A stretch of 64,000 nucleotides of DNA. It comes from Azospirillum sp. TSH64. Lineage in GTDB: Bacteria > Pseudomonadota > Alphaproteobacteria > Azospirillales > Azospirillaceae. The notes beneath the pieces were generated by a model. That model searched no databases. It was given only the letters and a program-made list of their open reading frames with translations, and was not told the origin of the DNA. Below, in pieces: positions 44,165-53,415 of the stretch. The stretch covers positions 2,206,902-2,270,901 of the forward strand of contig NZ_LGQW01000015.1 in NCBI RefSeq assembly GCF_003116035.1. The letters run 5' to 3'. Each line of letters opens with the position of its first letter. Within the stretch, counting starts at the first letter, position 1. The translations under genes and the position numbers were made by a program.

Positions 44165-44674
44165 ATGACCGACACGACGCAGTCCGCCACGCCGGAACAG
44201 CAGCCCCCCAAGCCGGTGCGCATCTTCCTGGTGGTGGTCGACGACAGCCCGGAGCTGAAGGTGGCGCTCCGCTATGCCTGCCTGCGCGCCCGCAAGTCGG
44301 GCGGCAAGGTGGCGCTGCTGACCGTGCTGGAAAAGGGCGAGATGCAGCACTGGCTGGCGGTGGAGAACCTGATCCGCGAGGAACAGCGCGCCGAGGCCGA
44401 GCAGATGCTCCAGAAGCTGGCGCGCGAGGTCAACCAGCTGACCGGCACTCTTCCGGCGCTCTATGTCCGCGAAGGCAACCGCACCGAGGAGGTGCTGGCC
44501 CTGATCGGCGAGGAGCCGAGCATCTCCATCCTGGTGCTGGCCGCCGGCACCGATCCGGAGGGTCCCGGCCCGCTGATCTCCTACTACACCGGCCGCGGGC
44601 TGGGGCGGCTGCACATCCCGCTGACCATCGTCCCCGGCGGTCTCAGCAACGAGGAGCTGGACGCGATCACGTAA
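44165..44674 (+). CDS. Universal stress protein family protein
   Basis: 169 residues with a UspA-like alpha/beta fold: 'VRIFLVVVDDSPELKVALRY', 'GGKVALLTVLEKGEMQHWLA', and 'SISILVLAAGTDPEGPGPLI', then IPLTIVPGGLS in place of the usual G-x9-G-S ATP loop. ATP binding is thus uncertain. It is 18 bases after the TIGR02186 gene, probably the third gene of that operon. ATG 44165 is chosen with AGGG eight bases upstream; GTG 44156 would overlap it. Confidence 0.85.
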   Translation: MTDTTQSATPEQQPPKPVRIFLVVVDDSPELKVALRYACLRARKSGGKVALLTVLEKGEMQHWLAVENLIREEQRAEAEQMLQKLAREVNQLTGTLPALYVREGNRTEEVLALIGEEPSISILVLAAGTDPEGPGPLISYYTGRGLGRLHIPLTIVPGGLSNEELDAIT

Positions 44675-44687
44675 AGCGGGGGCAAGG

Positions 44688-44717
44688 CAGGTAAGGATGG
44701 CGACGCAGGTAAGGATA
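44688..44717. repeat. Direct repeat CAGGTAAGGAT (two copies)
   Basis: CAGGTAAGGAT occurs at 44688-44698 and 44706-44716 just after the universal stress protein gene. The core GTAAGGATA (or its complement) recurs at several other gene ends in the last 20 kb of the window. Confidence 0.65.
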
Positions 44718-44877
44718 GGTGCGGCGGGAACGGTCCGCGCATGCCGGATGCCTAATACCCACACAACCGGGGTCCTTGATCCGCCCGGCGTTTCGGCCCA
44801 GATTTCCCCCAATCGTACCGCGTCCCGATCCCGGGCGCGCCGGCGGTTCCATTCCGCCGCCGATGGAGGACCAGACC

Positions 44878-45435
44878 ATGTTCATTCAGACCGAGCAGAC
44901 GCCCAACCCGGCGACTCTCAAGTTCCTGCCGGGGCGTGACGTGCTCGGACGCGGCACCGCCGACTTCACCGGCCGCGAGGATGCCGCCCGGTCGCCGCTC
45001 GCCCAGCGCCTGTTCGAGATCGAGGGCGTCGTCGGCGTCTTCCTGGGTGCCGACTTCATCACCATCACCAAGACCGACGCCCGCGACTGGTTCCTGCTGA
45101 AGCCGTCGATCCTCGGCGTGATCATGGAGCATTTCACCGCCGACCGCCCGGTCCTGCTGGAGGATGGCGGCGACGGCCATGCCGCGGCGGCGAATGCCGA
45201 CGACGAGGAGATCGTCGAGCAGATCAAGGAGCTGCTGGACACCCGCGTCCGCCCGTCGGTCGCCCAGGACGGCGGCGACATCACCTTCCAGGGTTTCGAG
45301 CGCGGCGTCGTCTATCTGGCGATGAAGGGGGCCTGTTCCGGCTGCCCCAGCTCCACCGCCACGCTGAAGCACGGCATCGAGAACATGCTGCGCCACTACA
45401 TCCCCGAAGTGGTCGAAGTCCGCGCGGTCCAGTAA
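44878..45435 (+). CDS. Nfu-type iron-sulfur cluster carrier
   Basis: 185 residues. The N-terminal Nfu_N domain begins MFIQTEQTPNPATLKFLPGR; the C-terminal NifU-like domain has 'RPSVAQDGGDITFQGFERG' and the cluster-binding GACSGCPSSTATLKHGIENM (CxxC). It delivers Fe-S clusters to target enzymes in the cytosol. GGAGG eight bases ahead of ATG 44878 fixes the start. It is a single gene followed by DUF1848. Confidence 0.95.
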   Translation: MFIQTEQTPNPATLKFLPGRDVLGRGTADFTGREDAARSPLAQRLFEIEGVVGVFLGADFITITKTDARDWFLLKPSILGVIMEHFTADRPVLLEDGGDGHAAAANADDEEIVEQIKELLDTRVRPSVAQDGGDITFQGFERGVVYLAMKGACSGCPSSTATLKHGIENMLRHYIPEVVEVRAVQ

Positions 45436-45494
45436 GGATTTGGTCATGCCGGTCCGCCCTTGAAGCGGCGGGCCGGCATTCCCATGCTGGCTGC

Positions 45495-46364
45495 ATGATC
45501 ATCTCCGCCAGCTACAAGACCGACATTCCCGCCTTCTACGGGCGTTGGTTCCTGAACCGCCTCGACGCCGGTTACTGCCGGATGGTCAACCCCTATGGCG
45601 GCCAGACCTACCGCATCGACCTCACCCGTCCGGCGGTCGACGGCTTCATCTTCTGGACCAAGAATCTGGGACCGTTCCTGCCGGCACTCGACAGCGTGGC
45701 GGAGCGGGGCTTTCCCTTCGTCGTGCAGTACAGCGTCACCGGCCTGCCGACCGTGCTGGAGCGCTCGGTCCCCGCCTGGGAAACCGCGGTCGGCCATATG
45801 GCGCGGGTGCGCGAGCGTTGGGGCCCGCGCGCCGCGGTCTGGCGCTACGACCCCATCGCCCTGACCGAGGCCACGCCGCCCGCTTGGCACCGCGAGACCT
45901 TCGCCGCCATCGCCCGCTCGCTGCGCGGGGTGACCGACGAGGTGGTGGCCTCCTTTCTCCAGCCCTACCGCAAGACCGCCCGCAACCTCGCCGCCGCCGG
46001 CATCGGCTGGCGCGATCCGGAGGCGGAGGAGAAGCGCGCGCTGCTGGCGGACCTGGCCGGGATCGCGGCGGGGGAAGGGATGGCGCTGACGCTCTGCACC
46101 CAGCCGGACCTGGACGGTACGCCCGGCACGGCGCCGGCCCGCTGCGTCGATGGGCTGCGGCTGTCCGATGTCGCGGGCCATGCGATCGCCGCGCGGGAGA
46201 AGGGCAACCGGCCCGGCTGCCTGTGCGCCGAAAGCCGCGACATCGGCGACTATGACAGCTGCCCGCACGGCTGCGTCTACTGCTATGCCGTCGCCGACCG
46301 CGGCAAGGCCCAACAGCGCTTCGCCGCGCATGATCCTGACGGGGAGTTCCTGATTGCCCGTTGA
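45495..46364 (+). CDS. DUF1848-family protein
   Basis: 289 residues. Opening MIISASYKTDIPAFYGRWF, middle 'GFIFWTKNLGPFLPALD', and the C-terminal cysteine block CLCAESRDIGDYDSCPHGC then VYCYA, diagnostic of DUF1848, which likely binds a 4Fe-4S cluster and is distantly radical-SAM-like. Function unknown. Confidence 0.9.
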   Translation: MIISASYKTDIPAFYGRWFLNRLDAGYCRMVNPYGGQTYRIDLTRPAVDGFIFWTKNLGPFLPALDSVAERGFPFVVQYSVTGLPTVLERSVPAWETAVGHMARVRERWGPRAAVWRYDPIALTEATPPAWHRETFAAIARSLRGVTDEVVASFLQPYRKTARNLAAAGIGWRDPEAEEKRALLADLAGIAAGEGMALTLCTQPDLDGTPGTAPARCVDGLRLSDVAGHAIAAREKGNRPGCLCAESRDIGDYDSCPHGCVYCYAVADRGKAQQRFAAHDPDGEFLIAR

Positions 46365-46380
46365 CGGGGAAGACCGGTCC

Positions 46381-46746
46381 TTACGGACAGACCTTCCGCA
46401 CTGTCTCCACCAGCTTTTCCGGGTTGAAGGGCTTCACCAGCCAGCCGGTGGCGCCGGCTTCGCGGCCGGCGGACTTCTTGGCCGGATCGGCCTCGGTGGT
46501 CAGCAGCAGGACCGGGGTGGCGCGGTTGAGTGCCGAGCCGCGGATGGCGCGGGTCAGCGCCAGCCCGTCCAGGCCCGGCATGTTCAAATCGGTGATGATG
46601 CAGTCGAACTTGCGCTGGTTGACCAGGGCAAGGCCGGCAGTGCCGTCCGACGCCTCCGCCACCTCATAGCCGGCGCCTTTCAGCGTGAACCCGACCATGT
46701 CGCGGATGGTCTTGGAATCGTCGACGGTCAGGACGCTCTTGGGCAT
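46381..46746 (-). CDS. CheY-like single-domain response regulator
   Basis: 121 residues, receiver domain only: VDDSKTIRDM (acidic pair Asp9/Asp10), phospho-acceptor Asp53 in CIITDLNMPGLDGL, Thr in LLLTTEADPAKK and Lys105 in GWLVKPFNPEKL. It resembles CheY proteins of chemotaxis systems. No chemotaxis genes adjoin it, so it may serve motor control or another phosphorelay in trans. It converges with DUF1848. Confidence 0.93.
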   Translation of the reverse strand: MPKSVLTVDDSKTIRDMVGFTLKGAGYEVAEASDGTAGLALVNQRKFDCIITDLNMPGLDGLALTRAIRGSALNRATPVLLLTTEADPAKKSAGREAGATGWLVKPFNPEKLVETVRKVCP

Positions 46747-46847
46747 GGAACGCGGCTCCGGTTGCTCGGCCGAAAGGAATAAGGGAAAGGCCTAGGCAAT
46801 TTCCCGCCGACCGTCAACCGCTGGCGTACCCTATTCCGCACGGCACG

Positions 46848-46888
46848 AAGCCCCCGGCCCGTCGGCGGAGCCGCTGAACCGGGGGCTT
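46848..46888. terminator. Stem-loop between cheY-like gene and grpE
   Basis: AAGCCCCCGG (46848-46857) pairs with CCGGGGGCTT (46879-46888); the inner loop can form a second small hairpin. It lies 16 bases beyond the grpE stop. No T run on either side beyond CTTTG. Confidence 0.5.
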
Positions 46889-46904
46889 TGCAGAGGTTGT
46901 ACGG

Positions 46905-47504
46905 TTACGCCTTCGTATCGACGTGCTGGCCGCCGGCGTCACCGCCCTTGGCGACACCGACCATCGCCTCGCGCAGCAGGCGGCCGTGGATGGTGTAGCC
47001 GGGCTGCAGGACCTGCACGACGGTGCCGGCCGCCTTGCCGGTGTTCTCGATCTCGAACATCACCTGATGGAAGTTCGGGTCGAACGGCTCGCCGGCCGGG
47101 TCCAGCTTCTTGATGCCGGCGCGGTCGAAGGCGGCGAACAGCTGGCGCTCGGTCGCCTCGACGCCGACGGCGAGGCCCTTCAGCACATCGTCCTGCTCGC
47201 GGCCCTCGGCCGGCACGGCGTCGAGCGCGCGGCGCAAATTGTCGGCGACCGACACCAGCTCTTTGGCGAAACTCGACACGGCGAACTTGCTGGCGTCCTC
47301 ACGGTCGCGCTGGGCACGGCGGCGGGTGTTCTCCGTCTCCGCCATGGCGCGCAGAAGCTGGTCCTTCAGGCTGGCGACCTCGGCCTCCAGCTTGGCGACG
47401 CGGTCCTCAGGCGAACCGGTGTCCGTCTGGTTGGCGGCGGTGTCGGCGGTGGCCTCGGTCGGCTCCACCGTGGCGTCGGCGGGCTTGTTCTGCTCTTCGC
47501 TCAT
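46905..47504 (-). CDS. grpE: Nucleotide exchange factor GrpE
   Basis: 199 residues: an acidic/Thr-rich start, a long coiled coil (about 30-90, DRVAKLEAEVASLKDQLLRA), then the beta-domain motif 'GIKKLDPAGEPFDPNFHQVM' and 'VVQVLQPGYTIHGRLLREAM', hallmark of GrpE, the DnaK exchange factor. It lies downstream of hrcA, the standard alphaproteobacterial pair. Confidence 0.96.
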   Translation of the reverse strand: MSEEQNKPADATVEPTEATADTAANQTDTGSPEDRVAKLEAEVASLKDQLLRAMAETENTRRRAQRDREDASKFAVSSFAKELVSVADNLRRALDAVPAEGREQDDVLKGLAVGVEATERQLFAAFDRAGIKKLDPAGEPFDPNFHQVMFEIENTGKAAGTVVQVLQPGYTIHGRLLREAMVGVAKGGDAGGQHVDTKA

Positions 47505-47555
47505 GGTCTTCTCAATTCTTGCTTCGTCAAAAGGCGGAGTTGGTGAGGGCGGTGC

Positions 47556-48596
47556 TCAGCCGATCAGCCGGCTGACCACCTTGGCGGTGTAATCGACCAG
47601 CGGAATGATGCGGGCGTAATTGATGCGGGTCGGGCCGATGACGCCGATGGCGCCGATCACCTGTTCCCGGCTGTTCTGGAAGGGGGAGATGATCATCGAA
47701 CAGCCGGAATGGCTGAACAGCACATTCTCCGCGCCGATGAAGATCTGCACGCCGTCGCCCCGTCCGGTGGCGTCCAGCATGCGCAGCATCGTCTCCTTGG
47801 TCTCCAGTGCCTCAAACAGGCCGCGCACACGCTCCAGGTCGGACAGCGCGGTGACGTCCTCCAGCAGGCGGGACTGGCCGCGGACGATCAGCTGGCCGGC
47901 GTTCGACCCGCCGCTGCCGGCCCAGGTGGCCAGACCGGCGGCGACCACCTTGCGCGACAGCTCGTCCAACTGCGTCTTCTGCTGCTCGATCTCCTGCAGG
48001 ACCTCCTGCCGGGCCTCGTCCAGCGTGCGGCCGGCAAGCTTGGCGCTGAGGAAGTTCGACACCGTCTGCAGGGTGGAGGTCGGCACCCCCATCGGAACCT
48101 CGATCACCCGGTTCTCGACCAGACCGTCCTCGTTGACCAGGACGACGAGGGCGCGGCCGGGACCGAGCGACACGAACTCGATGTGCTTGAGCGGCCGGTC
48201 GGTCTTGGGCGCCACAACCAGGCCTGCGCAGTGCGACAGGCCGGACAGCATGGTCGACGCCTCACCCAGCACGTCGGCGAAGGCGCGGCCGGAGGCGGAG
48301 CATTTCGCTTCGATCGAGGCGCGCTCGTCCTCGGTCAGCGATCCGATCTCCAGCAGGCCGTCGACGAACATGCGAAGGCCGGCATCGGTCGGGATGCGGC
48401 CGGCGGAGGTGTGCGGGGCGTAGAGCAGCCCCTGCTCCTCCAGGTCGGCCATCACGTTGCGGATGGTCGCGGGCGACAAGGCCATGCCAAGCCGCCTGGA
48501 GATCGTGCGCGAGCCGACCGGCTCGCCCGACGCCACATAGGCGTCGACGATCAGCCGGAAAATCTCGCGCGATCGCTGGTTCAGCTCGTTGATCAT
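47556..48596 (-). CDS. hrcA: Heat-inducible transcription repressor HrcA
   Basis: 346 residues, the usual length. N-terminal winged helix MINELNQRSREIFRLIVDAY and SRTISRRLGMALSPATIRNV, 'GLLYAPHTSAGRIPTDAGLR', and the C-terminal GAF-like domain ending INYARIIPLVDYTAKVVSRL. HrcA binds CIRCE operators at groESL/dnaK genes. ATG 48596 is chosen because family members begin a few residues before the winged helix. No CIRCE element was seen upstream here. Confidence 0.96.
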   Translation of the reverse strand: MINELNQRSREIFRLIVDAYVASGEPVGSRTISRRLGMALSPATIRNVMADLEEQGLLYAPHTSAGRIPTDAGLRMFVDGLLEIGSLTEDERASIEAKCSASGRAFADVLGEASTMLSGLSHCAGLVVAPKTDRPLKHIEFVSLGPGRALVVLVNEDGLVENRVIEVPMGVPTSTLQTVSNFLSAKLAGRTLDEARQEVLQEIEQQKTQLDELSRKVVAAGLATWAGSGGSNAGQLIVRGQSRLLEDVTALSDLERVRGLFEALETKETMLRMLDATGRGDGVQIFIGAENVLFSHSGCSMIISPFQNSREQVIGAIGVIGPTRINYARIIPLVDYTAKVVSRLIG

Positions 48597-48764
48597 GGAC
48601 TGGGGCGGTCGTGCTCTGTTCGGGCCGGTCGGTTGCGGAACGCGGGTTCCGTCAACCGGTCCGAATTTAGGCAGGTCCGACCGCCGAATCAACGTGCGGG
48701 GCGAAGATGCCCCACCGGCATCCCCCCACTGGGACCTGAGCGGCGTGCAGGAGAGTGACCGCCC

Positions 48765-49511
48765 TTACTGCTCCGCCAGGAAGGCGCGGTACTGGGTGGC
48801 GATGGCGCCGACCGCCGCCTCGTACAGGCGCTGGCCATGTTCGGGACGGGCGAGGCCGGGGGCGGAGCCGATGCGGCCGTCGGGATAGCGGCGGCGGAAG
48901 TCGCGGGCATCGTGGAAGCCGCCGGCCGGCGCCTGTTCCGGCTCCATCGCCGCGGTCTTGATCGAGTCGGGATAGGCGTACTGGGTCAGCGACACCTCGC
49001 TGGGGGTGGCGTGCGAGCCCTCCTTGCCCTGGTACAGCTCGCGCGACAGGCGGCCGACCTCGCCATTCTCCCACCAGTTCACCAGGGTGCAGCGCAGGTC
49101 CGGCGCGTCGCGGCCGCGCAGCGCCCGGTTCTCCGCATAGATCTCGTAGAAGGCGGCGCGCAGCGTGGCGATGTTGCCGCCATGGCCGTTGACGAAGAAG
49201 AAGCGCTCGAACCCGTGTTCGGCCAGCGAGCCGACATAGTCGCGCAGCAGCGCGATCAGGGTGGACGGCTTCAGCGTCATCGAGCCGGGGAATTCCATGT
49301 GGTGGACGGCCATGCCGACCGGGATGGTCGGGCCGACCAGCGCGCCGGTGGCGTCGCCGACGCCCTTCGCGACGACCTCGGCACAGATGGCGTCGGTGCC
49401 GACCAGCCCGTTCGGCCCATGCTGCTCGGTCGAGCCGATCGGCATGATGATGCCCTTGGAGGTCTTCAGATAGGTCTCGACCTCGGCCCAGGTGCTCAGG
49501 TGAAGCTGCAC
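48765..49511 (-). CDS. Creatininase-family amidohydrolase
   Basis: 248 residues. Metal ligands of the family are visible: 'IIMPIGSTEQHGPNG' (Glu, His), LVGTDAI (Asp), 'FFFVNGHGGNIATLRAAF' (His) and GSHATPSEVSL (Glu). Such enzymes open cyclic amides such as creatinine or mycofactocin- and coenzyme-related intermediates. The substrate is unknown; it stands alone between hrcA and comM. Confidence 0.93.
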   Translation of the reverse strand: MQLHLSTWAEVETYLKTSKGIIMPIGSTEQHGPNGLVGTDAICAEVVAKGVGDATGALVGPTIPVGMAVHHMEFPGSMTLKPSTLIALLRDYVGSLAEHGFERFFFVNGHGGNIATLRAAFYEIYAENRALRGRDAPDLRCTLVNWWENGEVGRLSRELYQGKEGSHATPSEVSLTQYAYPDSIKTAAMEPEQAPAGGFHDARDFRRRYPDGRIGSAPGLARPEHGQRLYEAAVGAIATQYRAFLAEQ

Positions 49512-49732
49512 GGTGGCTGATCCTTTTCGACGATGCGTGCCGGCAATGCAGCCGGACAGGTGTTTGCCCTCATGTTAGGCGGCCGGAGGGCCGGGACAAC
49601 CGCTCCCTGCGCCGGGCGGATATGATGGGGCCGGTGGCGAGGTGATTTTCATCCCGCGCTGGCGCATAGCTGATGGGAAGACTACAATCGCGTGCAACAT
49701 GCCCTGATGGGCGTCTGTTTCGGGGTGCGGTG

Positions 49733-51265
49733 GTGGTTGCGCGCGTCAACACGGTGGCGTTCCAGGGCATCGAGGTTCTGGGGATCGACGTCCAGGTCCA
49801 GATGTCCGGCGGAATCGTCGCCTTCACCGTCGTCGGACTTCCCGACAAGGCGGTGGGCGAAAGCCGGGAGCGGGTGCGCGCCGCGCTGCACGCTCTGGGA
49901 CTGGCGCTGCCGGCCAAGCGCATCACCGTCAACCTCGCCCCCGCCGACGTGCTGAAAGAAGGAAGCCATTTCGACCTCCCCATCGCGCTCGGCCTGCTGA
50001 CGGTGATGGGGGTGCTGCCGGATGCGGAGATCGCCCGTTATGTGGCGCTGGGCGAACTGGCGCTGGACGGCGCCTTGACCCCGGTGGCGGGTGTGCTGCC
50101 GGCCGCCATCGACGCGCTGGCCAACGAGCGCGGCCTGATCTGCCCGGCGGCTTGCGGCGGCGAGGCGGCCTGGGCCGGTCCCGACCTCGACGTGCTGGCG
50201 CCGGCCAACCTGCTGGCGCTGATCAACCATTTCAAGGGCACCCAAGTGCTGACCCCGCCCAAGCCGCGGATGCAGGAGCAGGACGCGCCGCCGCCCGACC
50301 TGCGCGACGTGAAGGGCAACGAAACGGCCAAGCGTGCGCTGGAGGTCGCCGCCGCCGGCTCGCACAACCTGCTGATGATCGGCCCGCCCGGTTCCGGCAA
50401 ATCGATGCTGGCCGCCCGGCTGCCCGGCCTGCTGCCGCCGCTCGACCCGGCGGAGGCGCTGGAGGTGTCGATGATCCACAGCGTCGGCGGTCTGCTGGAG
50501 GACGGTCGTCTGCTGCGCCAGCGCCCCTATCGCGCGCCGCACCAGTCGGCCAGCCTGCCGGCGCTGGTCGGTGGCGGCACGCGGGCGAAGCCGGGCGAGA
50601 TCTCCCTGGCGCACCAGGGCGTTCTGTTCCTCGACGAATTGCCCGAGTTCCCCCGCGCGCTGCTGGAGGCGTTGCGTCAACCGCTGGAGACCGGCAAGGC
50701 GGTGGTCAGCCGCGCCAACCACCATGTGACCTACCCGGCGCGCGTCCAACTGGTGGCGGCGATGAACCCCTGCCGCTGCGGCCATCTCGACGACGCCTCG
50801 CTCGCCTGCGCCCGCGCGCCGAAATGTGCCGCCGACTATCAGTCGAAGATCAGCGGCCCGCTGTTCGACCGCATAGACCTTCACATCGACGTGCCGGCGG
50901 TCAGCCCCGCCGACCTCAGCCTGCCGCCCCCGGCGGAGGGCAGCGCCGCCATCGCCGCCCGTGTCGCCGTCGCCCGCGCCATCCAGGCGGAGCGCTACAG
51001 CGGTTTCGGTCCTTACCCGGCCGGCCGGGCGGTGCGGACCAACGCCGAGGCCGACGGCGAACTGCTGGAAAAGGTGGCCTCCCCCGACGCCCCCGGCCGC
51101 GCCCTGCTGACCGAGGCGGCGGAGGGGCTGAAGCTGTCAGCCCGCGGCTATCATCGGGTGATGCGGGTCGGGCGGACGCTGGCCGATCTGGACGGGGCCG
51201 AGGGGGTCAGGCGCCGCCACATCGCGGAGGCGCTGAGCTACCGGCGGATCGCGCCGGGGCGGTGA
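49733..51265 (+). CDS. comM: ComM/YifB-family Mg-chelatase-like AAA+ ATPase
   Basis: 510 residues. The N-terminal Lon-like domain starts ARVNTVAFQGIEVLGIDVQV; the AAA+ core has Walker A GPPGSGKSMLAARLPGLLPP, Walker B VLFLDELPEF, zinc-like CRCGHLDD ... CARAPKC, and a C-terminal helical part. ComM is a hexameric branch-migration helicase used in DNA uptake and recombination. GTG 49733 (MVARVNT) is chosen because homologues start there and GGGG lies about seven bases upstream. Confidence 0.94.
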   Translation: MVARVNTVAFQGIEVLGIDVQVQMSGGIVAFTVVGLPDKAVGESRERVRAALHALGLALPAKRITVNLAPADVLKEGSHFDLPIALGLLTVMGVLPDAEIARYVALGELALDGALTPVAGVLPAAIDALANERGLICPAACGGEAAWAGPDLDVLAPANLLALINHFKGTQVLTPPKPRMQEQDAPPPDLRDVKGNETAKRALEVAAAGSHNLLMIGPPGSGKSMLAARLPGLLPPLDPAEALEVSMIHSVGGLLEDGRLLRQRPYRAPHQSASLPALVGGGTRAKPGEISLAHQGVLFLDELPEFPRALLEALRQPLETGKAVVSRANHHVTYPARVQLVAAMNPCRCGHLDDASLACARAPKCAADYQSKISGPLFDRIDLHIDVPAVSPADLSLPPPAEGSAAIAARVAVARAIQAERYSGFGPYPAGRAVRTNAEADGELLEKVASPDAPGRALLTEAAEGLKLSARGYHRVMRVGRTLADLDGAEGVRRRHIAEALSYRRIAPGR

Positions 51266-51304
51266 ACGAGACGGTGAACAGGGCGCGCAGGACGACCACC
51301 GGCA

Positions 51305-51559
51305 TCAGTCTGCGGCGGTCGCCGCCCCATGCTGTTGCGCGGCACGGATCGCTGCCGCGATGGCGCCGCGTGCCTGCGGGCTGTTCTTCCAGCAGCTCGC
51401 GCCCAGTTCTCCGGCGATTGCCGTGCACAGGGCCGCGGCGTCCGCACCGGCCAGCACCGCCAGATCATGGATGCCGACCTGTTCGAGCCTGCCGATCACA
51501 GTTGGGCCGACGCCTTTGACCGCCAGCAGCACGGCGCGTTCATGGGATGGAAAGGGCAT
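51305..51559 (-). CDS. Helix-hairpin-helix small protein
   Basis: 84 residues. LLAVKGVGPTVIGRLEQVGI and HDLAVLAGADAAALC form a helix-hairpin-helix like those of TfoX C-terminal or DUF4332 proteins. GAGG precedes ATG 51559. It is 22 bases downstream of the Tap-like hydrolase start-to-end unit, read in the same direction, and could share a transcript. Function unknown; DNA or protein binding is plausible. Confidence 0.72.
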   Translation of the reverse strand: MPFPSHERAVLLAVKGVGPTVIGRLEQVGIHDLAVLAGADAAALCTAIAGELGASCWKNSPQARGAIAAAIRAAQQHGAATAAD

Positions 51560-51581
51560 CGGGGACCTCTTCTCCTGCGGC

Positions 51582-53111
51582 TCATGGTCCTTCGAACACC
51601 GGCGGCTTGGCGGCGCCCGGACAGGCGGTCGCCGGAACCGACTCCTGCTCGACGAAGGTCACGGCGGCGGCCATGGCGCAGTCCTCGCCGGAGGTGACGA
51701 TGTGGCTGGCGGCGCGGAAGACCAGATGGCGGCTCTTCGGCAAGGTGGCGGCGGCGCGGTCGCCCCAGTCCGGCGGGGTGACGGGATCGTAGGCCCCCGA
51801 CAGCAGCAGCACCGGCACCGGGCTGGCGACCGGCAGGCGCTCGGTCAACTCCTGATGGCCGGCCGGCCACAGACGGCAAACGCGCTGGCCGGGGTCGTCG
51901 GCGGCGACCAGCCCATAAGGGGCATAGCGGCGGGCGTTGTCGGCGCGCTTCAACGGATCGGCGGTGGTCACCGACTCACGGCATTCGACCGAGAAGGCCA
52001 GCCCGTCGGCGACCTCCGGGTCGCCCAGCCAGTTGGTCGGCGCCCATTCGGCCAGCGTGGCGTATTGGCCGCGGATGGCGCGGTCGAGCATGATCGGCAG
52101 GGCCGGCACGGCCTCGCTGACCGCCATCGCCTCCAGCCCGGCGGCGATGGCCGCCCCGCCGGTCAGCCGCAGGATGCGGCGCGTCTCATGATCGCCGACG
52201 ACGATCTCGACCGGGTTGCGGTCGAGCCGGTCGATCAGGCCGAGGAAGCGCTTTTCCAGATCGGGAAAGGCGGAGCGGCAGGCCCGGTTGGCGGCGCAGT
52301 CGTCGAACAGCCGGCGATAGGAGCGTTGCGCCAGCCAGGCCATCTCCTCCTGCGCGTTGACGTCGGGCGGATAAACGCTGTCGAAGACGGCGGTGCGGAC
52401 ACGGGTTCCCTGCCGCCGCAGGATCTCCAGCCCGACCCGCGTGCCGTAGGACACCGCGAACAGGTTGACGCGCTGAGCGCCCAGCGCGGTGACGATGTCC
52501 AGCGCATCCTCCGCCGCGACGGGGGTGGAGAATTGGGTAGCGTCCAGCCCGGCCGCCTGCAGCCGCGCCGAACAGGCGCTGACCGCCGAGCGTTCCGCCG
52601 CCGCCCGCTGCTCGCGCGTCAGTGGCCGGGTGCCGCGGGTGGTGCCGACGGCGTCCAGCTCCGGGCAATCGGTGTCGGGTTCCGCCCGGCCAACGCCGCG
52701 CGGATCGAACAGGATCAGGTTGCGGGTGCGGCGGAACGGGGCCGACAGTTCCCACCACACCTCCATCCGCTCCTCCGTCGCCTCGCCACTGCCGAAGGGG
52801 GAGGCGCCGGGGCCGCCCTCGAGGAACAGCACGGGATCGGGGGCCGGCTGGCGGGCGGTGCTGAGCAGGACGGCGACCGGCAGGCGCAGGCTGCGGCTGT
52901 TGGGACGGTCCCGCCGCTCCGGCACCGCGACCGTCCCGCACAGGGCCGCTTCGCCGTCCGGCACGGTGAACCAGCAGGGGCCGGGGGTGAAACGCGCCTC
53001 CGCCGCCGCGGGCAGGCTCCACAGCACGCCCGCCGCCACAGCTGCAACCGCCAGCAGCTTGCGGGCGGAACGCACCGCTGTCGGCCATGCGGAAGAGGGG
53101 AGGATGGACAC
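51582..53111 (-). CDS. Secreted Tap-like alpha/beta hydrolase (proline iminopeptidase type)
   Basis: 509 residues with a Sec signal (LLAVAAVAAGVLWSLPAAA). The alpha/beta fold shows PDPVLFLEGGPGASPFGSG (oxyanion HGGPG variant EGGPG), NLILFDPRGVGRAEPDTDCP, nucleophile Ser in NLFAVSYGTRVGLE, Asp in LLSGAYDPVTPP and His in FRAASHIVTSGEDC. This matches the TAP-like/tripeptidyl or proline iminopeptidase group exported to the periplasm. The start is GTG 53111; no ATG precedes the signal peptide. Confidence 0.9.
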   Translation of the reverse strand: MSILPSSAWPTAVRSARKLLAVAAVAAGVLWSLPAAAEARFTPGPCWFTVPDGEAALCGTVAVPERRDRPNSRSLRLPVAVLLSTARQPAPDPVLFLEGGPGASPFGSGEATEERMEVWWELSAPFRRTRNLILFDPRGVGRAEPDTDCPELDAVGTTRGTRPLTREQRAAAERSAVSACSARLQAAGLDATQFSTPVAAEDALDIVTALGAQRVNLFAVSYGTRVGLEILRRQGTRVRTAVFDSVYPPDVNAQEEMAWLAQRSYRRLFDDCAANRACRSAFPDLEKRFLGLIDRLDRNPVEIVVGDHETRRILRLTGGAAIAAGLEAMAVSEAVPALPIMLDRAIRGQYATLAEWAPTNWLGDPEVADGLAFSVECRESVTTADPLKRADNARRYAPYGLVAADDPGQRVCRLWPAGHQELTERLPVASPVPVLLLSGAYDPVTPPDWGDRAAATLPKSRHLVFRAASHIVTSGEDCAMAAAVTFVEQESVPATACPGAAKPPVFEGP

Positions 53112-53415
53112 GGACGGGCGACCCGGAACTGATGGATAGGAGACCGGTGAGAGGAGTACCGCAGACGGCTTTTGCCGCCGGCTTTGTGTTTGACCGACCG
53201 ACCTCCGCTTGTCCAGAGATGCCCGGCCTCATCCTGGCGGATGGCGAAACGGCGGAAAAGCGGTGCCGATTTGCAACAGACGTGCGGTGAAGGTCACGCC
53301 ATTTGCAAACGAATGGTCATCTCAAGAGGAACCGGTTGACGGAATACATCCGCTCACGGAATTATTTCGTCACAGAGTCCCGGCTGTCGGTGTCTCTCGA
53401 TTACAGGAGCAGATC
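53112..53415. other. Divergent intergenic region
   Basis: 304 bases between the hydrolase and the DUF1127-like gene; it should hold both promoters. I see no gene and no clear operator. Confidence 0.4.

Noticed and set aside
48597..48764. CIRCE operator expected near hrcA
   Set aside because: No TTAGCACTC-N9-GAGTGCTAA pattern or close variant seen upstream of hrcA; regulation may be at other targets.
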